Of a stretch of 64,000 bases of DNA, positions 54,707 through 63,476 are shown piece by piece. The translations under genes and the position numbers were made by a program. The DNA lies in the NCBI GenBank assembly GCA_025056255.1, contig JANWVT010000008.1:62001-126000 (forward strand), in the 5' to 3' direction. This stretch comes from Bernardetiaceae bacterium (lineage in GTDB: Bacteria > Bacteroidota > Bacteroidia > Cytophagales > Thermoflexibacteraceae). The notes under the pieces are model-generated. The model saw nothing but the letters and a program-made list of their open reading frames with translations. It did no database searches and was not told the origin of the DNA. The first letter of the stretch is position 1, and each line of letters starts with the position of its first letter.

Positions 54707-55768
54707 TCAGGCAATAGTAATTTCGGGAGTCAAATATACGTCTTGTACGGTATGGAGCAGTTCTACACCTTCTGCAAAAGGTCTTTGGAAGGCTTTGCGT
54801 CCTAAAATTAAGCCCATACCACCAGCGCGTTTGTTAATGACGGCGGTGCGCACGGCTTCTGCTAAGTCGCTTTCTCCCGACGATTCTCCACCTGAGTTAA
54901 TCAAACCAGCCCGCCCCATGTAGCAGTTAGCTACTTGGTAGCGACACAAATCTATGGGGTGGTCAGTAGTCAGTTCACTATACATTTTAGGATGCGACTT
55001 TCCAAAGTTCAACGCTTTGAAGCCGCCATTGTTAACGGGCATTTTTTGTTTGATAAGGTCTGCCTGAATGGTTGCCCCTATGTGAGTAGCTTGCGAAGAA
55101 ATGTCAGTAGCGTTGTGGTAATCTACGCCGTCTTTTTTGAATGCGTTATTGCGGGTATAGCACCAAAGAATAGTAGCCATGCCGAGCTCATGTGCCATTT
55201 CAAATGCTTCTGCCACTTCTACCAGTTGCCGGTTAGACTCTTGCGAACCAAAATACACAGTAGCACCTACGGCTACTGCACCCAAATTCCATGCTTCCTT
55301 CACACTGCCAAACATGATCTGGTCAAACTTGTTAGGGTAGGTCAGTAGCTCATTGTGATTAATTTTTACAATAAAAGGAATTTTATGAGCGTATTTACGC
55401 GACATCATTCCCAATACACCAAAGGTGGTAGCTACGCCGCTGCAACCCGCCTCAATAGCTAAACGAATAATGTTTTCAGGGTCAAAATAAATTGGGTTGG
55501 GAGCAAAAGAGGCACCAGCTGAGTGTTCAATGCCTTGATCTACCGGAAAAATGGATAAATAACCAGTATGAGCCAGCCTACCTGTTCCAAAAAGTTGCCC
55601 TAAGCTGCGCAAAACCTGAGGTGAACGGTTAGACTGACCAAACACTTGGTCTACAAACTGAGGGTTGGGAAGATGCAAGTGCTCTTTACTGATGGTTTTA
55701 CTTTGGTGGTTGAGCAACGATTCTGCCTCTGCACCTAAAAGCGATACAAGTTTGTTGTAAGATGACAT
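54707..55768 (-). CDS. fbaB: fructose-bisphosphate aldolase class I, DhnA type
   Basis: A 353-residue archaeal-type (DhnA/FbaB) class I aldolase, using a Schiff-base lysine in [14 protein letters not shown] instead of zinc. Other matches are [29 protein letters not shown]-type text as [23 protein letters not shown], and [20 protein letters not shown] near the C-terminus. It cleaves fructose 1,6-bisphosphate in glycolysis and gluconeogenesis. ATG 55768 (MSSYNKL) is preferred to a longer start at 55816, and an exact -7 box lies 27 bp upstream. Confidence 0.92.
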   Translation of the reverse strand: MSSYNKLVSLLGAEAESLLNHQSKTISKEHLHLPNPQFVDQVFGQSNRSPQVLRSLGQLFGTGRLAHTGYLSIFPVDQGIEHSAGASFAPNPIYFDPENIIRLAIEAGCSGVATTFGVLGMMSRKYAHKIPFIVKINHNELLTYPNKFDQIMFGSVKEAWNLGAVAVGATVYFGSQESNRQLVEVAEAFEMAHELGMATILWCYTRNNAFKKDGVDYHNATDISSQATHIGATIQADLIKQKMPVNNGGFKALNFGKSHPKMYSELTTDHPIDLCRYQVANCYMGRAGLINSGGESSGESDLAEAVRTAVINKRAGGMGLILGRKAFQRPFAEGVELLHTVQDVYLTPEITIA

Positions 55769-55794
55769 AGTTGACAGTGCAATAATGAACTGCG

Positions 55795-55802
55795 CAAATT
55801 TA
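55795..55802 (-). promoter_or_regulatory. -7 element of the fba promoter
   Basis: On the minus strand the sequence is TAAATTTG (TAnnTTTG), 27 bp before the start codon at 55768. No matching TTG is seen at -33. Confidence 0.5.
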
Positions 55803-55842
55803 CAGCTATTTTGCACATATCATGAAAACCGACTCAAAGTAT

Positions 55843-57195
55843 TCAAATGAGCATTTTGCCAATAGCATAGATAGCGTTGGGGTTGACTTGCACAAAAAGC
55901 CATATGAGTTTGCGGTCGTCGAAAGCCCGATTGGCACCCATGTCGAGCACTACGTAGGCACGGTCAAAAACTTTGTTGAGTTGAAACAAAGCCTGTTTAA
56001 TCTCGCGATGATAGTAGCGCCGATGCGTTTCCATAAAAGGGCTGCCTATTACTTGGCTGGTTCGCGAGTAGCGGATGAGAGCAGGGTTTGCATGAATCAC
56101 CTCAAATGTTTTAGGGCGGATAATGGCAAAGAAATTGTCAGCATCGTCAAAAAAGGCTCTAATTTGCCAGTCGTTCTCTTTGTTGGTTGCTACCTCGCTA
56201 ATTGCCAGCCAAAAAGCAGCCTGTCCTTGTGGTTTGGGAGGCAGCGGCTTGTAGTAGCAAGCAACAGGCATCATTTTACCGTTCCGATGGCTTATCATAA
56301 CAAAATCTTTTACTATGCAATTGTTCAATAGCGCTTGCTCGGTTGCTTTGTAGCGCAGGGCTTGCGCCTGATTGAAAATCCAACCATTATTTTGGCGCGA
56401 AGCCATGTTAAATTGCTCCATGGTATAGCCTAAGGTAGCAGTAAAGGATGGTGATACCCATTCCATCAAGTAGTGCGTGCCTTGCATGAAGCCTTTGCAG
56501 ACCGCTGTGGTCATAAAAGCTTCTGAAATTTCGTAGCGGGTGAATACTTCCTCCAGCTCCAATTTTTTTTGCATGTAGGCAGTTACATCTTTTACAATCC
56601 CCATACCACCTATGATATGATGGTTGGAGTCGTGCAAAGGGCTAAGATGTATTTCGTGCCAGTAGCGCTCTCCATTGGGGTACACATACAGTTGAACTGG
56701 AAACGACAAATGCTCGCCGGCGAGTACGCGTTGTTTAATAGCTTCGTCTCGCTCATAGTTAATAGGGCAAGAGGCACTCTGAAAAATCTCTCTGGGGCGC
56801 TTGCCAATGCAAAACTCCGCCGACAAACCGCTGAGTTTTTCCATTTGGCGATTCCAAATAGTGTATTCTAAGCGATGATTAAAAGCAAAAATGCCAGCAT
56901 CGCTGTTGTCTATGATATAAGGACCGAGTAAATTTTTGAGGTGTTCATACTGGTTGAAGGAAGCAACAGCATGGGTGAAAGCAAAAGAGTCTACATTTTC
57001 TTGTCCAATTGTTGCTCTCATAAGCAATGCTTCGTTTTGTTGCAGGCGCAATGTTGCTAATGTTTTAATTTTTTGCTGTAAGCAAGTATTTCTATTACCT
57101 CTTTTACCTGCTAACACGTGTCGTACTTGTCTTTTGCTACATCCTGCAACATTTGCTATCATTTCAATGTCTGAAGCGGTCAGTTCTATTGCCAT
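55843..57195 (-). CDS. PAS-domain protein with N-terminal helix-turn-helix
   Basis: A 450-residue protein. Residues about 5-45 look like a small helix-turn-helix (ASDIEMIANVAGCSKRQVRHVLAGKRGNRNT). Three PAS domains follow at about 90-205 (LEYTIWNRQMEKLSG, YWHEIHLSPLHD..IGGMGIVKDVTAY), 225-340 (MEWVSPSFTATLGYTMEQF) and 345-445. No kinase, phosphatase, GGDEF or other output domain follows, so DNA binding by the N-terminus is the likely output. It is divergent from an XRE regulator 141 bp away. Confidence 0.82.
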   Translation of the reverse strand: MAIELTASDIEMIANVAGCSKRQVRHVLAGKRGNRNTCLQQKIKTLATLRLQQNEALLMRATIGQENVDSFAFTHAVASFNQYEHLKNLLGPYIIDNSDAGIFAFNHRLEYTIWNRQMEKLSGLSAEFCIGKRPREIFQSASCPINYERDEAIKQRVLAGEHLSFPVQLYVYPNGERYWHEIHLSPLHDSNHHIIGGMGIVKDVTAYMQKKLELEEVFTRYEISEAFMTTAVCKGFMQGTHYLMEWVSPSFTATLGYTMEQFNMASRQNNGWIFNQAQALRYKATEQALLNNCIVKDFVMISHRNGKMMPVACYYKPLPPKPQGQAAFWLAISEVATNKENDWQIRAFFDDADNFFAIIRPKTFEVIHANPALIRYSRTSQVIGSPFMETHRRYYHREIKQALFQLNKVFDRAYVVLDMGANRAFDDRKLIWLFVQVNPNAIYAIGKMLI

Positions 57196-57336
57196 AGGCG
57201 AGGTTATTGTTCTTTATTTGGGAACAAATAAAAAAAATATGTCGAATAAAAGAAAGTTTTTGCTTAAAATATTGTTCAAAATGTAAAATACATGCAACTT
57301 GGTGAAAAAGTAAAGATTCGCTAAAACTCAAAACCT

Positions 57337-57714
57337 ATGATTAATTTGGCAAATAATATCAAGTTTCTTCGCGACTTGAATAATTTGAGCCAGTATGGCT
57401 TTGCGAAGTTATTTAATCTGACAAGAGGTAAAGTAGCCTCATACGAAGTAGGTACCGAACCTTCTTTGAAAACGTTGGTAGCCATGGCAAGGCACTTTAA
57501 CCTCACTTTAGATGAGTTGATTACAGCCGACCTGAGTACGATGACTCCTCGCCCAAGTGAGGCACAACTGGCTCAGGAAAAACTGGCGGAAGAGGCAAAA
57601 TGGGAGCGTACCTTAGCAGAGCTGGAACTGTTACGCAAGGAGAATGCAGAACTCAAAAAAGACAAGGCGCATCTGCAAGCGTGGTTAGACCAAATTATGA
57701 AGCGTGGCTTATAG
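57337..57714 (+). CDS. XRE-family transcriptional regulator with C-terminal coiled coil
   Basis: A 125-residue regulator. The helix-turn-helix occupies residues 1-62 (NIKFLRDLNNLSQYGFAKLFNLTRGKVASYEVGT), with the family ending LTLDELITADL. The C-terminal half (about 70-125) is a charged coiled coil probably used for dimerisation. It is divergent from the PAS/HTH gene and overlaps the convergent helicase gene by six bases. The gene pair may form a regulatory unit. Confidence 0.88.
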   Translation: MINLANNIKFLRDLNNLSQYGFAKLFNLTRGKVASYEVGTEPSLKTLVAMARHFNLTLDELITADLSTMTPRPSEAQLAQEKLAEEAKWERTLAELELLRKENAELKKDKAHLQAWLDQIMKRGL

Positions 57715-59586
57715 CCATTCCCAAGCACTTCTGTAGTAATTTTTTCCCATTGCAAATTCTATTAGCGACCGATAGTAGGGGTGGCAACTAAGTGTTGCGC
57801 TGTCGCCTACTATCACCAGTCGCTTTTTTGCACGGGTCATTGCTACGTTGCTACGCCGCAAATCATTCAAAAAACCAATTTTGCCCTCCGGATTGGCACG
57901 CACCAAGCTAATATAAACTACTTCTCGCTCTTGTCCTTGGAAACTGTCTATAGTGTTTACCTCTACATGCGGAAGTGCAGCACATTTCTCGCGCAGCAAT
58001 TTCACTTGTGCCTGATACGGGCTAATGACCGACACCTCACAAGGTAGTACACCTTGTTCGCATGCAATAATTTTCACTAACAAGTCGGCTTCCAATTCGT
58101 TAAAGATGCTTCCGGTAGCTTCGTCAGTAGTTTCGTTGAAGCCACAGCCTGCCGTGTCGATAAATGTTAGCGGAGCTAACTGTTCATCTATCCACGTTTG
58201 TTCTACAGAGGGGGCGGCTTGTAGTTTGTTTTGATAAAACCAGTGCGAAGGAAACGCCATGATATCAGGGTGCATGCGGTATTGAACAGTAAGCATCACG
58301 CTCATGTGCGCTTGGTAAGCGCTGTTCATACAGCGCTCCATTAAACTGATGGATAGTCCTTTGCGAGCAGCTTCTTCCGATTTGACTACTGCAGGCAGTT
58401 GGCAATGGTCGCCTGCCATTATTACACGATTAGCTTTGCTAATAGCTATCCATGCTGCCGGCTCCAGCGCCTGAGCAGCTTCGTCAATAAACACAGTTTG
58501 AAAGTGATAGTTTTTCAGCAATATATGCGCTGCTCCCGTAAGCGTGCTGACTATCACTTGAGTTTTTGCCAACAGGTCGTTGATGATATATGCTTCGGTT
58601 TTATTTGCCAATTGCAAATAATCTTTTGCTTCTTGCCGCAGCAAACGGCGCTGCTCGCGTGCTTGTTGGTCGAAGTTGCGTTTGAATTTGTTTGCTTGTA
58701 AAAACAATTGTGCAGCTGTGCGTCGCCATTGAAGCATCTGTTTGTAGTCGGGGTGCTGTTCAATTTGGGCTTCTAAGGTGAGCGCTTGTAGTTCTTCACT
58801 TACTCTTGCTGGATTGCCTATCCGTACCACACGCAGAGCCCTCTTTGCCAGTTTTTCAACCAATAAGTCTGCTGCTGCATTACTGGGGGCAGTAACCAGT
58901 ACACGCTTTTCTCTTTCAACGGTTTGGCAGATAATTTCTATTAGGGTAGTAGTTTTGCCTGTTCCCGGCGGTCCGTGTACAATGGCAACATCTTTTGCCT
59001 TGTGTGCCAAAGCCACTGCTTGTTGTTGCTGTTGGTTAAGCGACTGAGGAAGGTGCACCAAAATATTGTCTGTTAATGCGGGCGCCCGATTGCCTGTTAG
59101 TATTTCTCGCAGCTCTGCTAAGCGATTGCCTTGCGCGTCGATAACCGCCTGCAGTGCTTTTATCATTTCTTGGTAGGTAGTGGCGTCGTACATCAGGGTT
59201 AGTCCGAGCGAGGCATCCTCTGCCCACTCAGGTAATTCTTCTTCTTCCAACACTACACTTAGCCTTTCGTTAGATACTTTGGTTACAACGCCACGAGTGT
59301 ATTTGGTCATTTTGCCATTTTCCCACGCTGCCAACACAACAGCTGAGTTGGGTTGAAATACCACTGGAGCATCCATAGCGCTCATGCGGGCTATTTCCAA
59401 GCGTAAGCGGTTGCCCGTAGTAGTATCACTGCTTACTATTTTCAGCGGATGCCAAGTATAGCCTGTCTTGCGTTGTTCACCGAGAGAAACCTCTGCTACA
59501 CGCTGGGTGAAAAGTTGCACTTCGGTTTGTTGTTCTAACTCAACAAGTGATAGCAGCCGTTGTAAGTGTGTCAATGATTCGGACAT
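57709..59586 (-). CDS. Upf1/IGHMBP2-like superfamily 1 helicase
   Basis: A 625-residue nucleic-acid helicase. The N-terminal region (about 1-185) is a beta-barrel-like domain similar to IGHMBP2; Walker A is VHGPPGTGKTTTL, motif Ia APSNAAADLLVEKL, Walker B VFIDEAAQALEPAAW with DEAA, motif III AGDHCQLPAV, motif IV QYRMHPDIMAFPS, motif V EVNTIDSFQGQEREVVYISLVR, and motif VI NVAMTRAKKRLVIVGD. It could act on RNA or DNA; family members include R-loop-resolving and ribosome-linked helicases. Encoded opposite an XRE regulator. Confidence 0.92.
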   Translation of the reverse strand: MSESLTHLQRLLSLVELEQQTEVQLFTQRVAEVSLGEQRKTGYTWHPLKIVSSDTTTGNRLRLEIARMSAMDAPVVFQPNSAVVLAAWENGKMTKYTRGVVTKVSNERLSVVLEEEELPEWAEDASLGLTLMYDATTYQEMIKALQAVIDAQGNRLAELREILTGNRAPALTDNILVHLPQSLNQQQQQAVALAHKAKDVAIVHGPPGTGKTTTLIEIICQTVEREKRVLVTAPSNAAADLLVEKLAKRALRVVRIGNPARVSEELQALTLEAQIEQHPDYKQMLQWRRTAAQLFLQANKFKRNFDQQAREQRRLLRQEAKDYLQLANKTEAYIINDLLAKTQVIVSTLTGAAHILLKNYHFQTVFIDEAAQALEPAAWIAISKANRVIMAGDHCQLPAVVKSEEAARKGLSISLMERCMNSAYQAHMSVMLTVQYRMHPDIMAFPSHWFYQNKLQAAPSVEQTWIDEQLAPLTFIDTAGCGFNETTDEATGSIFNELEADLLVKIIACEQGVLPCEVSVISPYQAQVKLLREKCAALPHVEVNTIDSFQGQEREVVYISLVRANPEGKIGFLNDLRRSNVAMTRAKKRLVIVGDSATLSCHPYYRSLIEFAMGKNYYRSAWEWL

Positions 59587-59684
59587 AGCAATAAAACGCT
59601 AAGTGGGGGTTAGGTTTGAGAGCAATAGGGAACAGTCCGAGCGTTATACAGCCGTTATCAATATTGCAATAGTTGTGTTGTAGT

Positions 59685-60818
59685 TTACCACACGAGTTTT
59701 TCCTGCTGATTTATTTTTTCAGCAATATTTAAGCCGTCTAACAGTTGGATGTAAAACTCAATTCCTTCGGCTATTTCATGTAGCCAAATGTACTCGTCGG
59801 CGCTATGGGAGCGAGCAGAGTCGCCCGGTCCTATTTTAATTGTTGTAAAGGGCATGAGGGCTTGGTCGGAAGTGGTAGGTGAGGCGTAAGTAGTTTTACC
59901 CAGTGCAATACCGCGCTTCACAATAGGATGTTCGGGAGAAATACCTGAGGCATTGAGCCGAAAAGAACGTTCTTTTACCTCACAAGCTACGTGTTGTCGG
60001 ATAATGTCTAACACTTCGGTGTTGCGATAAACGTCGGTAGTGCGAATATCTACGGTGAAGGTACACTTTTCAGGCACTACATTGTGCTGGCTACCTGCAT
60101 TGATAATAGTTACCGACATTTTCACTTCACCTAATAATGGAGATACTTTGGGAAAGCGGTAGGTTCTGAACCACTCAATATCTTTCAGTGCTTTGTAGAT
60201 AGCGTTTTCTCCTTCTTCGCGGGCGGCGTGTCCTGCTTTGCCTCGTACGGTGCAGTCAATCACCATTAAGCCTTTTTCGGCAATGGCTAATTGTGTAAGT
60301 GTGGGTTCGCCTACAATTCCTAAGTCAATTTTGCCTAGGTGCGGAAGCAACATTTCTATGCCTCCGCTGCCGCTAATTTCTTCTTCGGCAGTGGCTGCTA
60401 AAATCAGGTTAAAGGTTTGTTTTTCAGGAAATTGTTCAAACAGGTGGTTGTAGTAAATAAAAGTGGCAATTAAGGCGACTAGGCTACCACCTGCATCGTT
60501 GCTGCCCAAGCCGTAAAGTTTGCCTTCTTTGATAAGAGGTTGAAAAGGATTGATGGTATAGCCGGGATTGGGTTTAACAGTATCATGATGCGAGTTGAGC
60601 AAAATAACGGGTAGGTCGTTGCGCCAAACGGTAGATTTGCACCAAACGTTGTTAGCTAATCGCTGCACAGGAAGCCGATAGGCTGATAAAAAATCTGCAA
60701 TGATTTGGGCTGTGGCATCTTCTTCTTTGCTGAAAGAGGGTGTGGCAATTAGTTGTTGAAGCAGCTCGATGGCTTGCGCTGTGAGGGTAGCAATGGCAAC
60801 CGTTTTCTCTTTTAACAT
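59685..60818 (-). CDS. M20 family metallo-hydrolase, ArgE/DapE type
   Basis: A 377-residue co-catalytic zinc peptidase family protein, probably a deacylase in arginine or lysine synthesis. Metal ligands are visible: His in LLNSHHDTVKP, Asp in GLGSNDAGG, and the catalytic Glu pair in AATAEEEISGSGG, with GEPTLTQLAIAEKG and a C-terminal SARSHSADEYIW (His ligand). Bacteroidota use an N-succinyl or N-acetyl citrulline route, and homologues in this phylum are annotated as that deacylase. The ATG at 60818 is preferred to a TTG at 60824. Confidence 0.88.
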   Translation of the reverse strand: MLKEKTVAIATLTAQAIELLQQLIATPSFSKEEDATAQIIADFLSAYRLPVQRLANNVWCKSTVWRNDLPVILLNSHHDTVKPNPGYTINPFQPLIKEGKLYGLGSNDAGGSLVALIATFIYYNHLFEQFPEKQTFNLILAATAEEEISGSGGIEMLLPHLGKIDLGIVGEPTLTQLAIAEKGLMVIDCTVRGKAGHAAREEGENAIYKALKDIEWFRTYRFPKVSPLLGEVKMSVTIINAGSQHNVVPEKCTFTVDIRTTDVYRNTEVLDIIRQHVACEVKERSFRLNASGISPEHPIVKRGIALGKTTYASPTTSDQALMPFTTIKIGPGDSARSHSADEYIWLHEIAEGIEFYIQLLDGLNIAEKINQQEKLVW

Positions 60819-61039
60819 GTGCAAAGTTATGCAAAGTAACTGAGCAAATTAAGTAGTTGAGCAACTTAGTGTGTTCCATGCTGTTGCACTTGCCCTGACA
60901 AACAGGCTTTGCCACTTGTAAGGACACACATCTCGGTGTAAGGTTTAGCAATTAAAAAATTTGATGGGTTATGCCAACCTCCAAGGTTTTTTGTGGTAAC
61001 GCCGCTGTACTAAACAAACCCGATTTAACTTGCATGGGT

Positions 61040-61381
61040 TCAGTTCGTGTTTAGCGTGCGTGAAATGAAAGAGTTAAACACTGCCATGATAATGCTGAAT
61101 ACAATTGCCATCAACCAACCCGAAACAGCAAAGCTTTTCATGAGTGCATCGGCAAGCAATACAATAGCGCCATTTACTACCAGTGCAAACAATCCTAAGG
61201 TTAAGATAGTAACCGGCAGTGCTAGTAGATGCAGAATGGGAGCCAATAATGCATTCAAGATGCCCAACACAATAGCTACTACGAAACTCGCTTCCAAAGA
61301 GCTAACAGTAATGCCAGGCAACCACTGGGATAAGAAAAAGATAAAAACGCCATTTAATACAATTCGGATGAGGGTTTTCAT
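61040..61381 (-). CDS. phage holin family 4 (YvlD-like) membrane protein
   Basis: A 113-residue protein with three to four transmembrane helices, matching the PF04020 superfamily: the N-terminus IRIVLNGVFIFFLSQWLPGITV, LGILNALLAPILHLLALPVTILTLGLFALVVNGA and the last helix. The name is historical; it is a widespread chromosomal membrane protein of unknown role rather than a phage gene. It starts two bases after the OmpA-family gene stop, so the two are co-transcribed, but the TPR/PD40/OmpA protein does not require it. Confidence 0.82.
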   Translation of the reverse strand: MKTLIRIVLNGVFIFFLSQWLPGITVSSLEASFVVAIVLGILNALLAPILHLLALPVTILTLGLFALVVNGAIVLLADALMKSFAVSGWLMAIVFSIIMAVFNSFISRTLNTN

Positions 61382-61383
61382 AG

Positions 61384-63426
61384 CTACTGTTTGGCTATTT
61401 TGATGGTCGTTCGTCGGTTTGCCTGATGTTGCGCTTCGGTTTTAGCATTGGGTATTTTAGGCTCTGTTTCGCCGTAGCCTTTGGCAATAATGTTTTCGCG
61501 AGGAATGCCTTTGGAAACGATATAGTTGACGGCAGAAGCAGCACGGCGTTGCGATAGGCGCATGTTATAAGTGTCGCTGCCGCGTGAGTCGGTATGTGAG
61601 CCCAGCTCGAGCACTGTACTGGGGTATTGTTCAAAATAATCTTTGAGGAATTCTACAAACTCATCTAAAACGGCAGCTGCCTGTGGCGTAATGCGCGAGC
61701 TGTCATATTCGTATAAAATCTCGATTTCTGGCACATCGGAAGGTTTGAGCGGACGTTTAGGGTTTTTAGGAGTGCGCAGAACTGCCAAAATATCTTTGCG
61801 CAGGGTTAAGTCCACATCGAAATAGATTTTGTTGTGGCGCAAAGGCAGTGTTCGCGGGTCTACGCCTTTTCCTTGTGTATTAAGTTGTTCATTGTCAGCT
61901 AAATAGTCGGGCTTTTGTCCTGTTATTTGGTAGATGCGGTCTATTTCTATTGGTTTTTCAAAAGCATATTTTCCTTCGGCATTGGTGCGCATGCTGTCTA
62001 TCACATTGCCATTGCTATCTTTTAAGGTTACTACTGTTTCAGGGAGCACTTCTGGTTGTGCGTTGATGTCGGCTTTGCCATAGACTGTACCGCGTAGGTA
62101 GTAAGCTACTGTTTTGATATCTGCCGAGTCATTTTTAAACATGAAGATGTCATCATCACCTTTGGCGCCGTCGCCAATGCGGTTACTGGTGAAATAACCA
62201 CTGTTTTTAGAGCGGAATACAATGCCAAAATCGTCGTAGGCGCTGTTCATAGGCGTTCCTACATTTTTGATTTTAAGCTCTTTGATAGGTTTTTTCAGGC
62301 TGTCGTAGCCCACAATTACGGTATCTTGCACAAAAATGTCTAATCCACCTAATCCGGGATGCCCGTTGGAAGCGAAAAACAAGCGACCGTCGGGGGCAAC
62401 GTAGGGAAACATTTCGTCTCCGGGAGTATTGATGGTTCTGCCTAAATTGCGCGGGCGTGTCCAAGTGCCGTTGTCGTTCAGGCGGCTTACGTACAGGTCG
62501 ATGCCTCCTTGGCTGCCATCTTTGCGGTTAGATGCGAAGTACAGGGTTTTGCCATCGGGGCTAAGTGCTGGCGAAGAATCCCAAGTGAGTGAGTCGCTGA
62601 CGCGGTCTAAGAACTCGGGGGCTGTCCAGTTACCATCTACCAAACGGCTAATAAACAGATTCACTTCTCGGAAAGGCTCTTTCTTTTTGCCACTGTTGCC
62701 GCGCGCAAAAATCATAAACCGATTTTTGGGAGCAAATGTGATGCCTCCCTCATTGTGCCCGTCTAAGTTAAATTCAGGTGTTAGAAAGGGGCGTACCTCG
62801 CCGTCGCAGGTAAGGGTATCGGTGAAAACAAACTCATAAAAATCGCTAAAACCGCCGCCAGTTGTTTCAAAAACTTTTTCGCCACGCCGCGAACTGGCAA
62901 ATACTAAGTTGCCATTGTAAAATGTAGGGGCATATTCGGAAGCAGGAGTATTGATTTTTTCACAATTGGAAATGGTAGTATAGGTTTGCATTTCCTTAAT
63001 AGCTTGCACTTCGGCTAAATTTTGGGCTTCTAAGCGTGCTCGGCGAATGAGTTCTGGATTGCTTCCGCTTTTGCTGTATTTGTCTAACACCGTTGCTGCA
63101 TCGGCGTACATTTCATTGGCTTTCAGCGCCATGCCTAAGTGAAAGTCGATAGATTCATTGGTGAACCCTCCGTTGATAGCAGCTTGGTAATATGGCAGGG
63201 CTAATCGAGAGCGGTTGGACAGCCGATAACATTCTCCTATCAAAAAATTGATTTCAGCGGCATTGGCAGGTTTGCTTTCCAACACTTTTTTATACAGCTG
63301 TGCTGCGGTTTCATACTCAGCTCTTGCAAATTTGGTCTCAGCTTTTTTGAGGGTGGAAGTGCAAGATGCTGCAAGTAGCATGAGGCAGAGTGCCAATAAG
63401 TTTAAGTTTTTTTGTATCATGGTCAT
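61384..63426 (-). CDS. OmpA-family lipoprotein with TPR, PD40 and CRD domains (PorE-like)
   Basis: A 680-residue outer-membrane lipoprotein, Cys22 in LLAASC. Domain order: TPR-like helices (about 25-130; ARAEYETAAQLYKKVLES), a PD40/WD40-like beta-propeller (about 145-420; SPDGKTLYFASNRKDGSQGGIDLYVS, DGRLFFASNGHPGLGGLDIFV), a carboxypeptidase-regulatory-like domain (about 440-520; LRGTVYGK..ETVVTLKDSNG), and a C-terminal OmpA domain (LELGSHTDSRGSDTYNMRLSQRRA) that binds peptidoglycan. This order is the same as that of the type IX secretion protein PorE. The start at 63426 (or 63420) is preferred over a TTG at 63438. Confidence 0.92.
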   Translation of the reverse strand: MTMIQKNLNLLALCLMLLAASCTSTLKKAETKFARAEYETAAQLYKKVLESKPANAAEINFLIGECYRLSNRSRLALPYYQAAINGGFTNESIDFHLGMALKANEMYADAATVLDKYSKSGSNPELIRRARLEAQNLAEVQAIKEMQTYTTISNCEKINTPASEYAPTFYNGNLVFASSRRGEKVFETTGGGFSDFYEFVFTDTLTCDGEVRPFLTPEFNLDGHNEGGITFAPKNRFMIFARGNSGKKKEPFREVNLFISRLVDGNWTAPEFLDRVSDSLTWDSSPALSPDGKTLYFASNRKDGSQGGIDLYVSRLNDNGTWTRPRNLGRTINTPGDEMFPYVAPDGRLFFASNGHPGLGGLDIFVQDTVIVGYDSLKKPIKELKIKNVGTPMNSAYDDFGIVFRSKNSGYFTSNRIGDGAKGDDDIFMFKNDSADIKTVAYYLRGTVYGKADINAQPEVLPETVVTLKDSNGNVIDSMRTNAEGKYAFEKPIEIDRIYQITGQKPDYLADNEQLNTQGKGVDPRTLPLRHNKIYFDVDLTLRKDILAVLRTPKNPKRPLKPSDVPEIEILYEYDSSRITPQAAAVLDEFVEFLKDYFEQYPSTVLELGSHTDSRGSDTYNMRLSQRRAASAVNYIVSKGIPRENIIAKGYGETEPKIPNAKTEAQHQANRRTTIKIAKQ

Positions 63427-63476
63427 TTTAAGGTGCAATGATGAGACAATTGAATTGTTAATTTTACAGCTACTGG

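Noticed and set aside
55822-56331. A 169-codon frame opposite the PAS/HTH gene
   Set aside because: Lies entirely within the PAS gene on the other strand and shows no homology or own context.
61040-61381. Prophage remnant because of the holin label
   Set aside because: PF04020 proteins are ordinary chromosomal membrane proteins; no other phage gene is present.
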